A DNA stretch of 64,000 nt from Gigaspora margarita. Taxonomy: Eukaryota; Glomeromycota; Glomeromycetes; Diversisporales; Gigasporaceae. Location of the stretch: NCBI GenBank assembly GCA_009809945.1, contig WTPW01000678.1:28797-92796 (forward strand), read 5' to 3'. Below the pieces are notes generated by a model. The model ran no database searches, was not told the origin of the DNA, and worked only from the letters and a program-made list of their open reading frames with translations. This document shows, piece by piece, positions 32,520 through 46,635 of this stretch. The position numbers and the translations under genes are program-made. The first letter of the stretch is position 1. Each line of letters opens with the position of its first letter.

Positions 32520-35050
32520 TATTACCAACATGTAGATCACGCGCAATGTACCCTGTAATGACTTTTGACAAACAATTTTTTAACTGATACTATCTTGTTT
32601 TTGTACCTGGAAAAACATAATAAAATATATTCGTATTCATACAATATATTCCCTTCATGTGTACCAGGCCACTAAAACAAACTAGGGAAATACCCAGGTA
32701 CATATGTTGGGTAAGTACAGTAATTCTTAATACTTCTATAAAACTCATTGTTATTTATATAAATAATACAGTATATATATATAGTATAATAAGTTTTAAA
32801 AATAAATAAAGTTGCCTAAACATACTTGTATAGTATATAGCATTGTAACCAAGTGAGTGGGTAAAATCTCTAGAGTCGAGTAACTATTTGACAATATTCA
32901 GACTAAAGTTTAAGAAACAGTTATGTACCTAATTTTAAATCATGTTTCTTTGATAAGTCCCAATATAGTGAAAAAATTTACTTAAAAGTTTTTGCTTTCT
33001 GACAACAACATTACATATTGGCACTTCATTTATCTTTAACTTTTATATATTTAAGCCATTAATTAGAGAAAAAAATTGATATTAGATATTATATATTAAT
33101 GGTAAAAATTTATCATTATTAATAATATATAATTAACAAAATTCTATAAATAATTATAGCCACAAATGGATGGATGCAAAATTTGGAATTGAAAAATGTT
33201 AATAGAAAATGAATATAAGTTATTTTAGTTATTTTACAATGAATTTAAAGATATTTGAAATTGAAAAATAGATTTGCAACTATATACTATACTAATTATT
33301 TTGATAAAAGTCAAAGTGCAACCAGAGTTATTGTGTTTAAATTATTCATAAATCAAATAATTAGCATGGTGATTTATAATTAGGTAATAATTTCAAATAT
33401 CATTATATTATTTGTAACCTATTCTTTATATTAATATTTGAATATATATTTCATTTTAATAATAAGTTAAAAGCATATTATGACATTAGCTTTAAATATA
33501 AACATTTTAAAATGTTTAAATATATCAAAAGATAGACTGTTAAAGATAATACTCTTGTTATAAAATTTGAAAAATTTATAAACAAAAGTAAAATGAATTT
33601 TTAATTAAATTAAATTTGCTACAAAGCATTGCATCAGATCCTCATACTGTATAATATTCTTATAATCTTTTTAATTAGAAAAACAAACTACAAAAGAAAT
33701 TTGTTAAATTTTACTTAATGGTATAATAAAGAAAAGATTTATTATAATTATTTGAATCTGATAAAAAAACTACTAAATATAAAAAATAATAATATGTAGA
33801 TAGATATTGGATTACATTATAAAAGCAATTGTATTTATTAATAGTATATAAAAACTATCAAAGTAATATCAAATCAATTTTTAATAACAATACTTAAATT
33901 ATTTCTATTATAGTACTGTTTAATAATCTTTATAAATAAACAAATTTACAATCATAAATCTATGTATTAAAAAAATGCTACAAAGCAATTTGGTAAGAAT
34001 CCTTCAAATTATTTTGCCTAGCTTTGAGATCTTTAAGAATAATATCCTATAACAGGATAATTAGACTTTCTAGATATTTGCATATAGCAAATTCTCCAAA
34101 TATGCTTCAAATGCATCTGCATGGTACTTTTTTTACTACTATAAATGTTATATTGTTCATTTTGTCAAAACCAAGCATGAGAGAATTTGCTGCCAAAATT
34201 TTGTTAGTGATAATAATTTTCACATCTTTATTTATATCTTTTGCTTCATATCTTTGAAGGCATTGTGGTCTGCTAATTTTTGGAAGGCAGAATATTAGCA
34301 CTCTTTTTCTAGATATTCTAAGATTTCCTATATCTTATTACTTAAATAATACCCTATTTCAATTGTTAAAAAATATAAATAAAAATAACAATAAGTCCCT
34401 TTTCATGTTTGTGATCACTTCAATATTAAATAATTAATAATTTGTCATTTTAATAACTATATTATTCACAAATTTAAATTAGATTTCAATTAAACTAGAC
34501 AATTAGTTATGGGTTGGCTTCCTAACAGATTAGCTAGCATTAATACTATTCTGTAATTTTGACTTTGTTAGAATAATAATAGGATTTAAATTATACATAA
34601 AAGTGAGATCAAACAATTTTTTATAATAAAATTTTTTAAAAATTTGATTTATTCCATTATTTCTTTTATATACTTTTATACTTACTATATTTAAAGCAGT
34701 TTTTTAAGTTCACTATATTATTTGACTGAAATAATATACTATTTATAGCTATGACTAATGGTTTATTGGATTAAAATAATAAGATAACTTTATAACATGA
34801 TCAAATCTATAGAAATTTTTAGTTACCTGTCTGTTTTTTGGATCTTTTTAGTTTTTATTTGGATGCAGTAGACCTTTCTTTTCTACCTTTCTATTTTGTT
34901 AATTGATGATCTTCTGCTATGTCCAAATAAAGTATTAATATCAACATTATTTGGAATATTTCTAAAGGCAATGTTTTTACTAGTATGGCATGAGAAACTC
35001 TACAAGAATTTAATACTCACAAAAATGATCAGCTATACTATTAATTGCTT
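32520..35050. other. 2.5-kb gene-free AT-rich stretch
   Basis: Nothing coding is convincing. A 77-codon + frame at 34024-34257 and its minus-strand shadow match no family that I know. No TIR was found. Confidence 0.5.
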
Positions 35051-35059
35051 TTTTAAAAG

Positions 35060-35830
35060 AAAATTGCAAATAATCAATAAGTATAACTTCTTAATTCATA
35101 GTAATTATTTTATTCAGCTAGCAAATATAAAAAACAATTTTATTAATCAATAGAATTAAAAATAGCAAAAACAAGTTCACAAGTCAAGAACATAAGTATC
35201 TATTTATTATTATTTAATATTTTTCAAATCATTTTATTTGTATTATTCTAGTTTGTAAAAATAAAACAGTTATTAATTAATGTAATAAACTAGCAAAAAC
35301 AAGCTTGTAGATCATAATTCCAAATTACCTAACACTCTTTAAGTTATTTTATTTGCTTCTTTTGGGCTGTAAATATGAAGAATATTTATTAATTGTTAGA
35401 ATTAAAAGCAGTAAAGCAAGTTCACAATTTATAAACATAAATACTATCAAATTATTTTGTTGCATTAATTTATTAGTAAGTGTAAAAATTATTGAAAAAA
35501 CTATTTGTTACACCTATAACATGTCACAGCCCATAAGGTCTTAAGGCTTTATTAATATTAAAATAAGGTTAAATTAGAGTTAGAATCAAGATTAATACAG
35601 AATTGCAAGAGGATAATTTTTTGTTAGAAGTACAATAGGTGTTATTTTAGTAAAATTTTGAGTTATAAATATACCTGTGACAAATAAGGCATGTTGTAGG
35701 GTGCAATAAATAGATTCCTCCAAGAATATTTACTAATTAATGAAATCAAAGCAGCAAAACAAGTTTACAAACTACAAACATAAATACTTACCAATAACAT
35801 AGTATTCTTTAAGTTAGTTTATTTATATTA
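35060..35830. repeat. Diverged ~110-150-bp repeats
   Basis: At least four loose copies share AGCAAAACAAGTTCACAA, AACATAAATACTTA and TTCTTTAAGTTATTTTATTT. Divergence is high, so this is an old tandem array. Confidence 0.5.
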
Positions 35831-35839
35831 ATCAATTAT

Positions 35840-37030
35840 TTATAAATATAACCAAAGGACATACTACAAAGTCTACATGAAAAATTCTTAAAAACTGCAC
35901 ACCAAGAGCTAAAGATCATAAAAACTTATAATAAAGAGCTTCTAAAAAATGACTCCAAAATTGACAACTCCAAAGACTAAAAGACATGAAGTTATACTAG
36001 CAACTAAGACTCAAAATCCAACAATCATAATAATTTTAGCAAAATCATCTAAATGCAAGATAACAACTATAAAATATAATGTAGTGTATCTTATATTTTT
36101 TAATAGCAAATACAACCAATATTTATTAAAAATTCAACTTTTTAAAGCATATAATATAAAGCAATTTATGCTTTAGAATTGATTCCAATAAATTTATTTA
36201 TATGAAGAAACTATTAAAATAAAATTATACAAAAATGGAATATATTCTAATTCATTAATGCTAAAACAATTATCATAGAATCAATTTACAACTCTAACCT
36301 TTAATGCTTAATTTTATAAAGAATAATATAATTACAGATTAAAAAAATAAAGATTATTGCATTTGCAAACAGAATAGATACATAAAAAAAATTCAAGAAA
36401 TAAATAACATATCTTGAGCACTTTTATTGCTAAATAATTCATATATTTACAGACTAAATAAAATTGATTAAATTAATGATCAACTATTATATGAATTAAA
36501 AATAAAAAATAATGCATAGCAATAATTACTATATACAATTTATTAAAGCTAGGTCATTAGACATTGAATGCTCATCTAAAATCATGAGCTACAGACTTGT
36601 GCTAATCTCCAATTTCTAGTTATATAAGCATATATTGTAAGTGAAAAAAAATTTTAAGTAGATTCAGAATTTTCTAGCTAAATTATACTTTAAAATACAA
36701 GTTAATTAAATATTAAATTCTGTTTCTACTTGCAATATATATACAGATATCCCTGAGTTATATTACCCTTTTTCCAGAACATTTTGAAAATATAACTAAG
36801 GTGGTAAAACTCAATATAAAACATATAAAAACATATAAAAAAAGAAATTTATCTGTTTAAATCTAGGAAATAACTCAAGTTGGGATATAATCCAGTAGGG
36901 ATATAACTCATGTATGACTGTACTTTAGAATAAAAAAAAAATAGCAACATGTTAAATTGCAACAATTAAAAAAAAATTGTAAAAGATATTTAAATAATAC
37001 TAGTATTTATATTAACAAATAAAATATAGA
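35840..37030. other. Gene-free AT-rich stretch
   Basis: Short ORFs only. 36750-36920 has a loose short-repeat island (GGATATAACTCA, ATAACTAAGGTGG). No other structure is seen. Confidence 0.45.
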
Positions 37031-37920
37031 ATTTTAAGGTTACAACCCTCAGCATTCTCTTCTTCTTGATAAGTTTCCTATTGAACTTTCTATTCGATGT
37101 AGTATAAGAACAATATGCTATGCACATACAACTGCACTCTTGTCATACAAAACTGTATCCAGAAATAGATAGCTATTTTTCAACATATTAACTGGAATGC
37201 AACTTGGCTTTATATTAATAATAATCAAAAAATTTGTAACTTCTCTCATAGTTTCAATCTTCAGCCCTTAAATCATTTAGAGTTAAGTTATTTTTAGATT
37301 ATCTTCCAGCCCCACATGCTCTACACAAAAGAAACCCTGCATACCCTAATATCTGCCATATATGCCACAATGCAAGTAATATACTACATTGGGCTATTGG
37401 TTTCTCCTCTGAACTACTGTATAATATTATAAAAAACTCAATATATACTACTTTAAACTATAGCAAACTAGAGATTTTACAAGCTAATGCTAAAAATCTC
37501 TATAACCAAATTATAAATCTGGATAGTTTTCAGATCCATCACTTTCCAAACAGACCTTCTTTATCTTCTACTTTATCAGGTTTTATTCCCTTTGAAATCA
37601 TATATACAATATGTGAATATACCCTATCTATTAAAGCTGCTAGTTCTCTTACTATTTAATTACTTCTTAATATTAATCAACAAATCTATACAAATATTTA
37701 GATCCCCTATTGTATTTCTAGATCTCAAGATCAGTTTATATCTTCACAACTCCCCCAAGATAATACTTTACTAACTCATACAATGTTAAATACCCCTCTA
37801 ATAACAATAAGTTTACTATACAAACTTCTATTTATAAAATTGAAACATGGCTTCCCAAATGGATTAAATACTCAATACACTTCTCTAACATTCTTTTATA
37901 TAACCAAATCTAGGTGAGCC
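37030..37920 (+). pseudogene. Possible LINE ORF2 C-terminal remnant
   Basis: Less AT-rich than its flanks. In one frame 37320-37390 reads with a CHICHNASNILHW-type cysteine-histidine pattern like the zinc-knuckle tail of LINE ORF2 proteins. It is followed by an isoleucine-rich stretch (GFIPFEIIYTICEY) typical of such C-termini. The frame is interrupted repeatedly. No reverse transcriptase core is visible. The assignment is tentative. Confidence 0.35.
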
Positions 37921-37978
37921 TTGGCCACTCTGGTAGGTTTAGGCTGCAGATAAGTATTTAAATATGAATAAATATATG

Positions 37979-38335
37979 CAATGCACCCTGCGATATGCCA
38001 ATTCATCGCACACATATATGTAAACATAGTTTGTAGATCTGTGTAACAAATAACAAAGAAATTTCTATATAACAAAAATTTAAAATAATATAAGGTTAGA
38101 GTAAGGGTCAGTGTTAGAAGTTAGAGTTAATGATAGATATACCAAAATTTTGTAAGGAATTTTTTTTGTTAAAGCGTGAAAGGTGGTTATGTAGATAAAA
38201 TTTTTTGATATTACAAATTTTAGAAAAATTTCTTTATTTTGTTACACAAAGAAAATTTGCACATTACACCTGATCTTCAAATTTAATTGGTAGGTCGTTG
38301 GGGTGCGATACACAAGCACTTCGCAGGGTGTGATG
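37979..38335. mobile_element. ~357-bp TIR element with CACCCTGCGA ends
   Basis: CACCCTGCGATATGCC pairs with TTCGCAGGGTGTGATG, and ATCGCAC with GTGCGAT further in. The interior (38097-38165, minus strand) holds the telomere-like module: ACAAAATTTTGGTATA then GACCCTTACTCTAACC. AACAAAG / TTTATTTTGTTACAC inverted segments lie at both sides. Confidence 0.55.
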
Positions 38336-38738
38336 CCTAATTAAGTCCTTTAAATATATTTAGATATATGTCTGAGTTTTTACTCTTAACAATAGATTTA
38401 AGTGATGAAAGTTTTTGTTTGTAAAAAGTTTCTATTAAATCTAATAAAGATAAAAGCATAGTCTTATCTTTAACATTAAAAAAAAATATAAAAAATTTTA
38501 AGGTTACAACTTATACCACAAGATTATAGTGCATCTTTGTACAGAGATGGCTATCTAGCTTTGTTAGAAACAAGAATAAGACAACTCCAATGCAGAAACT
38601 ATAAGAAATTGAGGTTGAGTTTAACCTTTTCCTCTGCTTAAAGAATATATATAGCTAATTCCTCATAAGGAATCAGTAAATTTAAGCTGTGTTTTAAAAA
38701 GGCCATAAGAAGAGCAAAAGGTTTAAAATCTATTCCTA
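38336..38738. other. Unassigned AT-rich stretch
   Basis: No gene or TIR was found. 38500-38640 is slightly less AT-rich without a recognisable frame. Confidence 0.4.
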
Positions 38739-38739
38739 A

Positions 38740-38920
38740 GGCCATGCAAAGTTGATTTTACAATTTTGCATAACCTACCAACCAAAGAATTAACTTTGCA
38801 TGTCCATATATGTGAACATGAGCTTATTGATTTATAGTAGATAAAAAAATCCAAACTGCTAACTGGAATCTTGGAACACTATGTTATGCAAAATGAAAAA
38901 TAAACTTTGCATAGCCTAAA
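38740..38920. mobile_element. MITE family D, copy 4 (short)
   Basis: TAAGGCCATGCAAAGTTGAT at the left and the inverse AACTTTGCATAGCCTAA at the right, with TAA at both borders. An internal TTAACTTTGCATGTCC half-end also matches. 38921-39235 contains no gene. Confidence 0.65.
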
Positions 38921-39240
38921 TAAAAAAATTTGAAAGAACATAAGAATACAAAGATAAGTAAAATTGTATTTTCAATTGATTGTAAACAAACTACGTTATT
39001 ATTAACAATCAAAGAAAAGAGTAATACAGCACTGATTCTTGCATTTTATTGGATATTGCTATGACGATCCTAATGTGATAATCAAGTTAAACCTTTTTAT
39101 GCAATCATATTACATAAAATTTTATTGATATGGTAACACATTAAAGAATATGTCTGCTCTTCTCAAAGCTTTGTCAGCTCATTCTTTAGCAGACTTACAT
39201 TTGTACATAAAGAGAAGTATCTGGAGATGTACTTTATCCC

Positions 39241-40596
39241 GCTGCATTATGCAATGCATAATGTTGCATAATGTAATGCAAAACTTTTAAAATTTAAAAA
39301 TGCATATAGAAATTATTATATAATTTTGATCTATTGAAATTATATAATTTGCTTTTATTCTAACAATATATTTTTTTTAAATTAGAATTATAAATTATAT
39401 ATTTAAATACAGTTAGCATTAATAACATACATTAATGAATTACATGCTATAGATCAATAGAAATAATAACTTTAACAAAACTCATGATAAAATTGAAACT
39501 AATTTGTCATATACCAACTTGCTAAAATACAGTAAGTTCTATATCAAAGTTTTTTACAGTACAATAACTCCTACAAAAATTATAATTCCAATGTGAGCTT
39601 ATTTACCTTTACTGCATAAAAATCAAAATAATTTTAATGCAAAACAACTACATCTTTAACCAATACTATAATTGCCCAAATAACAAAATATTTTTACAAT
39701 ATCTCACAATAAGAAATGATAATTTTAATACAACTAACTTAATATATATAGTAACCAAATTATTAAATAACTTCAATAAAAATTATTTACAATGGCTTAC
39801 AATAAAAATTACAATAACTGAATTAACTCAAACTTAACCATATAAAAATCAATTCAATTCTGATACAAGTTAATCTTAATCATGCTGTAATTAGCAAAAT
39901 ACCAAGAATATTATAATAAAACTTTATATAACTTTTATTAAATTTGATCATGTACTAATAGAGCACTAAGTAGCACATTAAAAACACTTATATGACTATA
40001 TTTCTAATACATACTAACTAAACAACTATATACTGTCAGTTACCACAATAGTTAGTAAGTTTGCAACAAACTTTTTTATAACAAACATGATAACAATCTC
40101 AATACAAAAACTAATTCAATCTTAATTCCATAATATACACCATAATTGTCATTATTTTTTATAGCAAAACTTGTTTACAGTAAATAATAATATTGTAGAA
40201 TTTGCAAATGTAATTCCAATACAAAATGTGTATCATGTAGGTAGTTTATAGCAAAACTTTTATAATAAATTATGATAGAATTTATGACTATATTCCAATA
40301 CAACTTCAACTACATATATGTATCATCATAGTTGTTTGTAATTTTTTTGTAACAAATTTTTTACAATAAGTTATAATAGAATAATTTAATACATATAGTA
40401 AGCTACTACAATAGAAATACAACTTAAATACTTACAAAATTTCTAATAACTAGTTCTTGCTGATTTCAGCAATTTGAAAGTGTGCTAATTAGTTATTTAC
40501 TATTCTTATTTAAAAACTAATAAAGTATTTATAATATATAAAGATGCAGGATTGCATAATGCAGCATGCTGCATAATGTCGCATTATGCAATGCCA
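39241..40596. mobile_element. 1.36-kb element with GCATAATG subterminal repeats
   Basis: Both ends (39241-39283 and 40543-40595) are runs of TGCATTATGCAA, TGCATAATG and GCAGCAT units, like the hAT MITE at 30672-31025. The interior (39530-40440) is a diverged ~100-bp repeat with ACTACATATATGTATCAT and AGCAAAACTTTT. Exact termini and target duplication were not resolved. Confidence 0.55.
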
Positions 40597-40626
40597 AGGC
40601 AAAAAAACCTGCATTTGCACATTTCT

Positions 40627-40893
40627 AAAAGAGGAACCCAGACATTTCTCATATAGGTCATAACTGGATTTTAGCCAAATTTGCTAAAAATAACAAAATC
40701 TATTTACTTTAATAACTTCTAATCTAGTAATCAGAATTGAATAAACTTTTTTTTTTGTTAGATGCGCCTCACTGAGAGCTTCATTTTAAAAAAAAGTTCA
40801 TTTATATTGGACTACTGAATACCAAGATAATTGAAATTTTAGGAAAACTTTCAAGTATGACCTTTATACTAGATGTCTGGGGTCCTTCTAGAA
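40627..40893. mobile_element. MITE family G with GGAMCCCAGACAT ends
   Basis: The left end AGAGGAACCCAGACATTTCT and the right end TAGATGTCTGGGGTCCTTCT are inverses; both continue with AGGTCATA. 60143-60300 is a left-half copy (GGACCCCAAACATCTTTTAT). 40894-41168 is unassigned. Confidence 0.65.
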
Positions 40894-41168
40894 GTATCTA
40901 ATTCTCATTATGATGGACAATGTGCAGGATCTACGTATGATCCATGCAGGATTTTTAATATAAGATTATCTGACCTGTATTAGCATAATATCTGGCTTAC
41001 ATTAACATATAATCTGGGCTACTTTAATATAAGTGTACATAAAAATACTATGTATGCATTAACTTTTTCAATTTGTTTTTCATTCTACATACGTATGTAT
41101 GTAAGTATATGTAAGTACAGAGATAATGTGCAAACTGTATATGAAATAAATTTTTTAAATTATCATTA

Positions 41169-41672
41169 TTAAGGGTAGAGGATACATAGATCACTTATTA
41201 TATGATTTTAGTAGTACAAATAATTTCATATAGAAGTTAGAAATATGCTACTAATAAAACTTTTTATGATAACACTTAATTTTTGTTAAAATTTTTATAA
41301 TTTGTAGATTAAAACATGCTCTTTCAAATGATATAAATTTTAATAATAAAATATTTTTTTTAAAAATATGCTTGTATATATTGTAAAGTTCTCTATAGTC
41401 AATCCAAATTTTTTATAGTTACACAAAATAGTTGATTTTGATTGGTTTATATCATATAATAATTATATAATTTTTGTGAACCAAATCTTCAAGTACATGT
41501 TTCTTAATAAATATTTAACCAATATTAATGATTTTACTATAGAAAAATCTATACTACAACCTATTATAAGTTTAAAAATACCTTGATTAATAAAATTTTT
41601 ATTAATTTTAAAAAGAAAAATTTGTACTACTAAAATCATATGATAAATGATCTATGTATCCTCTACCCTTAA
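41169..41672. mobile_element. MITE with TTAAGGGTAGAG ends, copy 3
   Basis: Near-perfect TIRs of about 50 bp: TTAAGGGTAGAGGATACATA and its inverse TATGTATCCTCTACCCTTAA, continuing with GATCA and TCATATGATTTTAGTAGTAC-type pairing. Interior shared with 47602-48118. Confidence 0.85.
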
Positions 41673-41749
41673 TATAATAAAATATCTTGACTTCTAATTT
41701 CTTGTATAAAATAAAATATCAAGAATATTGTGTACTATATGGGCAAAAT

Positions 41750-41990
41750 CTTTATTTCAGTGATTATTCAATATGAATAAAAAGGTTAAATAAAATTCGA
41801 GCCAATTATTTATGAGATTTTGATGATTATAGAGAATAAATTGACTATTTGATTAGAAATTATAAGTCTGATTATGAATTTTTTATAAGTCTTTATAAAT
41901 TATATATATATAACTGGTTACTTATAAATTTTTGTATATATATATACCTGATTATTATAAATTTTAGTACACTTATACTACATTAGCAAA
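41750..41990. repeat. Dispersed repeat I, copy 1
   Basis: Shares GAGCCAATTATTTATGAGAT, GACTATTTGATTAGAAATTA and GATTATGAATTTTTTAT with 49120-49400 in the same orientation. No ends were resolved. Confidence 0.6.
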
Positions 41991-42017
41991 TTATATAAAC
42001 GTAATCTTATGTAAGTT

Positions 42018-42440
42018 ATTATGGCCTGAAAACTTGTGCAAAAATTTTGAATTGATGTAAAATCTTTCACAATTTTTAATTATGGAATATTATGAAATAC
42101 ATACAAAAAATTATGCAATATTACATCGCAATAATTTGAAATAAATCACAATAATGCACATTTAAATACACTCTGATGAGGACTATCGATAAAAATAATA
42201 ATTATAATAATCAGTAATAATTAATACTATTAACTGTATACTTATTTTTAAACATTTTACAGGTTTTCACATATTTTTGCAAGGTTTCGTAATTTAATAT
42301 AAAATTTTATATTTTTTTATTTATTATTATTATTATATATTATATTTTAAATTAAATATATTTATTTATTATATATTATTGTACATTCTTACAACAAAAA
42401 AAATAAAACTAAAAAAAACTGAAACTGAAAAAAAAATGAA
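42018..42440. other. AT-rich stretch with AATATTACATCGCAATAAT patch
   Basis: 42018-42170 contains TTATTATGGCCTGAAAA and degenerate AATATTATG/CACAATAATGC units. 44090-44228 has comparable units ending in ACGGGTCATAAATTATT. These may be two ends of one 2.2-kb element, but pairing is weak. Confidence 0.35.
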
Positions 42441-42905
42441 AATGAAAAAATAGTAATATTTTAAACTACTTCACACTTCATCATATAATACTAGCCCTAA
42501 ATACTTATTTCTCATTCCGCAGTTAGCTATTATTTTTCTTCTTTGTTTTAACTATTATATACACTTATATTCGCTACTTCCTAAAAATAGTAGAGATGTA
42601 AAAAATAAAAAAAAATGAAACCAAAAAATAATAATATTGTAAACTACTTTCACTTTTTATTGCATAATTCTAGCTCTACACACTTATATTTGCTTATATT
42701 TGATTATATTCACTTATATTTGCTACTTTCTAAAAATAGTAAAGAAGAAAAAATAAAAATGAAAAAATAGTAATATTTTAAACTACTTTTGTACTTCATC
42801 GCATAATACTAGATCTACACACTTATTTTCTTACTTGCTATTAGCTATTATTTCTTTTCGCTCATATTTGCTACTTCCTAAAAAATAGTAGAGAAGTGAA
42901 AAAAA
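42440..42905. repeat. ~165-bp tandem repeat, three copies
   Basis: Each copy contains AGTAATATTTTAAACTACTT, a CATAATACTAG segment, ACACTTAT and GCTACTTCCTAAAAATAGTA. An A-rich link joins the units. Confidence 0.75.
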
Positions 42906-43660
42906 ACTATTTCTCAGAAGTGTAGAAGTTTTTGCAAATTGTTAGAGAATCTTGTATATTCTTGCAAAGTGGTGGAGAAGTTAGAGTTAGTGTTCTTGTA
43001 AAGTGCTAGAAAGTCACATTGATTCTTTTAAAGCTTTGAAGAAAGTTAGGAATAAATAAAATAAAATAAAAGTAAAAAAATAAGTAAAAAAAAAATAACT
43101 GAAAAACAAAATATATAAGCAAACTTAATAAAAAAAATAAACAAAGCCCCAAATCTCTATTTCTCTGAAGTAAGAGTTCAAATTTAGAAATTGTTGAAAC
43201 CTAGTTGTGTTTTGTAAAGTGCTAGATTAACTTGCGAAAACTTGTAAATACTTGCACCTAAATAAATTATTTCACTAAAGAAGCATGTTCTTGCAAAGTA
43301 CCAGAATAAAATAAATTAATAAAAAAAATTTTTAAAAAAAACAAAGACAAAAAGTATCAAATGAGAAAATAAATAAGCGAAAACTTGTGGCTAACTAAAT
43401 CATTTTTCTAAAAAAGCATTCTTGAAAATTTAGAAGAGTTTTTGCAAAGTGTCAGAAGTTTGAGTTGGCTTGTAAAGTCATATTGGTGTTCTTGCATAGT
43501 GTTAAAAAGTTGTTGGTTTTCTTGCAATGGGCTAGTGAAGTGTGAAAAAAATTAAAAAATAAAAAAAAAAAAAAAAACAAAAAACAAAACGAAAACAAAA
43601 AAAAAAAAATAAAAATAAAAAAACAAAATAAAACAAAAAAAACAATATAGATGATCTAAT
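42905..43660. repeat. TTCTTGCAAAGTG degenerate repeats and A-rich tract
   Basis: Phrases such as TTCTTGCAAAGTG, GTGCTAGAAAGT and TTTTTGCAAAGTGTCAGAAG recur about eight times in 42910-43540. 43545-43660 is almost pure A with few other bases. No coding frame is seen. Confidence 0.65.
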
Positions 43661-45360
43661 TTATATAAAAAGATCTAATCTGATTGTGTAATACAAAATT
43701 TTAGTTAATTTTAATACATAATACAAAATTTTGAAACAATTCGAAAATATAGTCCAATGCATACTTGGTATAACCAGGTTACAGATCTTAGTCCAGCTTG
43801 GTTTCACAGTTCTAAAATATATTGAAATATTTCTAACCATTTCAAAACTACTACTATAATTTAAAAAATAAAAAACAAAATAAGATGAGTAGCGCTTTGT
43901 ACTATAATGAATACAATAACTATCGATTAGCAGATGTATAACGAATTATATTTTAATTATAATATTTATTGATTATAGATATATATCGATTTATAACAAG
44001 TTAATTGATATATAATGTTTAATTTTAATCGATATAAAATGATTATGCATTATATGCGATATATAGCCACTTAAAATATTTCATGATGATAGTCCAATGC
44101 ATGCTTTGTTGCAAATTAATGCAATTTAATTTACTTCTGTAAATGCTTCATAATATTGCTCTGTATATTTTCACAAGTTTTTGAAATATCTTACTATATA
44201 TTATGCTATTTTTACGGGTCATAAATTATTTCATAATATTACGTCCTATTAAATTTGCTAATATAATTATGCACCTTATTACTTATAAATTGCACATGTA
44301 TCAAAAATTTTGTAAAGATTTTTTTGTTAAAACACCCAAAGCAGTTTCAGTAGCAGAATTATGAGATGTTACAATTTTTTAAAAAAAATTATATATGATC
44401 TTTTGCTTTTTGTGAAACAAGCCAACATGTACTATCTTTGACACATATCATTCTGTGAAATAAAGTGCTATTATTAGTTGATCAAAATGTTACACCTAAT
44501 TTTTTATTATATGATTTTTTTAAATTCCACAAATTAACAAAATCATATTTTTAAAAATTTCTCCTAAAGTCTTAGTTATACTACATAACATTTCTTAAAA
44601 CAAATCAAATCATATAAAGAATATAAAAAAAATAATATCTCTTAGTAATTTGTGATCCCTTCAAAGATGAGCAATTCTTTCACCTTTTTTTATAAGATTC
44701 TTTTGGAGTTTTCAAGATCTTGATCTGAAAAATAGCTTGTTAGATGTGTGCAACCAAGAACTTTTTATAAAATATATCGATCAAAGGAAAGTATCTTATA
44801 AAAATGGAAAAAAAATCAAGAAGACCATTTTATACTATTTAGATCATAATTTTTTCTAAGTAGAGTTTCTTTTTTCTTTTAGTATATGATCTTGCAAGTT
44901 TATAATAGATAAAAATGTTCTGAGTAGAACTTATAAGGTTTTTTTTTTGTTCTCTTATATTAATAATTAGTTAATTTTGATTAATAGCACTAATTTGTAA
45001 ATTTTGTAGCACAATCTATAGCAGAGGAAGTAGGATGTTAATGTTAAGTACTGCAAGTATTTCTATTTTATTATCATTATTCCTGAGTAAATTAACATTT
45101 TAATTTATTTATTTTATATTTTTCAACAGATTTTGCTATTTCTTTACTTATATGAATGTCAATCAAATATAAGAGCATTATCATATAATACTGGTATTGA
45201 ATTTTGGATAAAATTTTTTTTCAAGGTTGAATAAAGCTTTATGTAAAAATTCTATTTTTGTTTGTTTTTTATTTAGTAGAAAAATTGCTTAGTACAGTTA
45301 ATAGACAGGATTCTTTGTAGTTAACTAATGCTATTAATACTCACTATAATTGGTAAAGGC
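43661..45360. other. 1.7-kb gene-free AT-rich stretch
   Basis: 43900-44070 is an island of ATATATCGATTATA-like units. 44310-44525 carries a version of the TAACAAAAAAAT(C)TTTAC module without telomere-like repeats. The rest is unassigned. Confidence 0.45.
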
Positions 45361-45363
45361 CAT

Positions 45364-45501
45364 GCCATTTATTATGTACTATTTTTTACTTATCCATATA
45401 TAGTGTTATCATTTGACCTAATTAAAATTGGTTAATATAATATATAGATATAATCAATATCTTTGACCATGTATCTATAGTAAAATTATATAATAAATGG
45501 C
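45364..45501. mobile_element. MITE family H, copy 1 (138 bp)
   Basis: TIRs GCCATTTATTATGTA and TATATAATAAATGGC. The copy at 59430-59568 has the same ends and nearly the same length (139 bp). 45502-45824 is AT-rich with TTTAATAAATTTTATT repeats only. Confidence 0.75.
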
Positions 45502-45824
45502 ATTCCCTTAATTATAATGTAAAATTTACATATTTATAGTATTTTATAATTATCAATAAATTTTAATAAAATAATAGTTTAATAAATTTTATTTAATCAA
45601 TTTAATAAATTTTATTAATCAATAATGTTCAAATTACATTACAACTCTGATCTTTATACTACTATTCTAATCTTTATACTACCATACTAATACAAGAATA
45701 ATTTAAGTATTAAATATCATTAAAAAAATTCTAATTACTTATAAATTTGATAAATAGAAAAAATGCAAATAAAAATAATAAATTATCTATTAACATAGTA
45801 TGATCTAAATTTACAAATCCAAGA

Positions 45825-46060
45825 ATCAGAAAAGTCAGCATGATGTTTTTTCTATTTCTGATCCAAGTTTATTATTCCAATATCTAGTAAAATCAACAAG
45901 ATAGTCTTTCTTTCAAGTTTTTTATTTTGACTAAAACTCAGAGAATCAATGTGGTGTACTTTTTTCTTTCAGCCCCAAGTTTTTGTTCCAACCAAGATCA
46001 AAAAAAGTCAATATGGTGTTCTTGCAAAATGCATCTTTAATGCTTTTCTTTTTCACTCAA
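45825..46060. repeat. ~75-bp repeat, three copies
   Basis: Units contain TCAGCATGATGTTTTTTCT, TCAATGTGGTGTACTTTTTTC and TCAATATGGTGTTCTTGC with CCAAGTTT-type middles. 46061-46635 shows no gene or TIR. Confidence 0.6.
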
Positions 46061-46635
46061 ACTAAAAATAGGCTGCTAACAGTTTTGTAAATTTATATTG
46101 TTATGTGGTTTTAAAATTTCAATGCAGAAGTTTACTAGTAACTTAGTTTATTATAGTGCTATAGTGAGTTTGACTCACTATAGATTATAAACAAAAGTGC
46201 ATTTTTGAAGGCAAGATTCTTTCTAAGTTTATTATTTTTCTTAATTTAAATTTAAGGATAATAAAGTGTTTGTGTATCTGAATTGTTTATATTGTCTAGA
46301 ATGCAGTTTCTTTTTTATAAAACCCTTGAAAATAATAATTAAAAATGGCTTACTGTTGCAATTTACTATGAAAATCAAAATTTTTATATAAGTGTTGATC
46401 ACTCAAATTTCATAGTAAAAAATTTATTTATCTGATCTGTGTAATATCTTGATCAAGTATTATATATAATGTGATATAACATCCCACCTCCTGACATAAT
46501 TTCCATAGCACTTTTTACTATGCCATTTCATGCAATGTGCCTGCATGTATCACTCTAATTGTGCCATTATGTGTATTTCTAATACCAACCTGTATTACAC
46601 TTTTGACTATTTTTTTTTATAGGGAATCTTTGGGT

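Noticed and set aside
34024-34257. 77-codon frame
   Set aside because: No family resemblance and no flanking gene structure in very AT-rich DNA.
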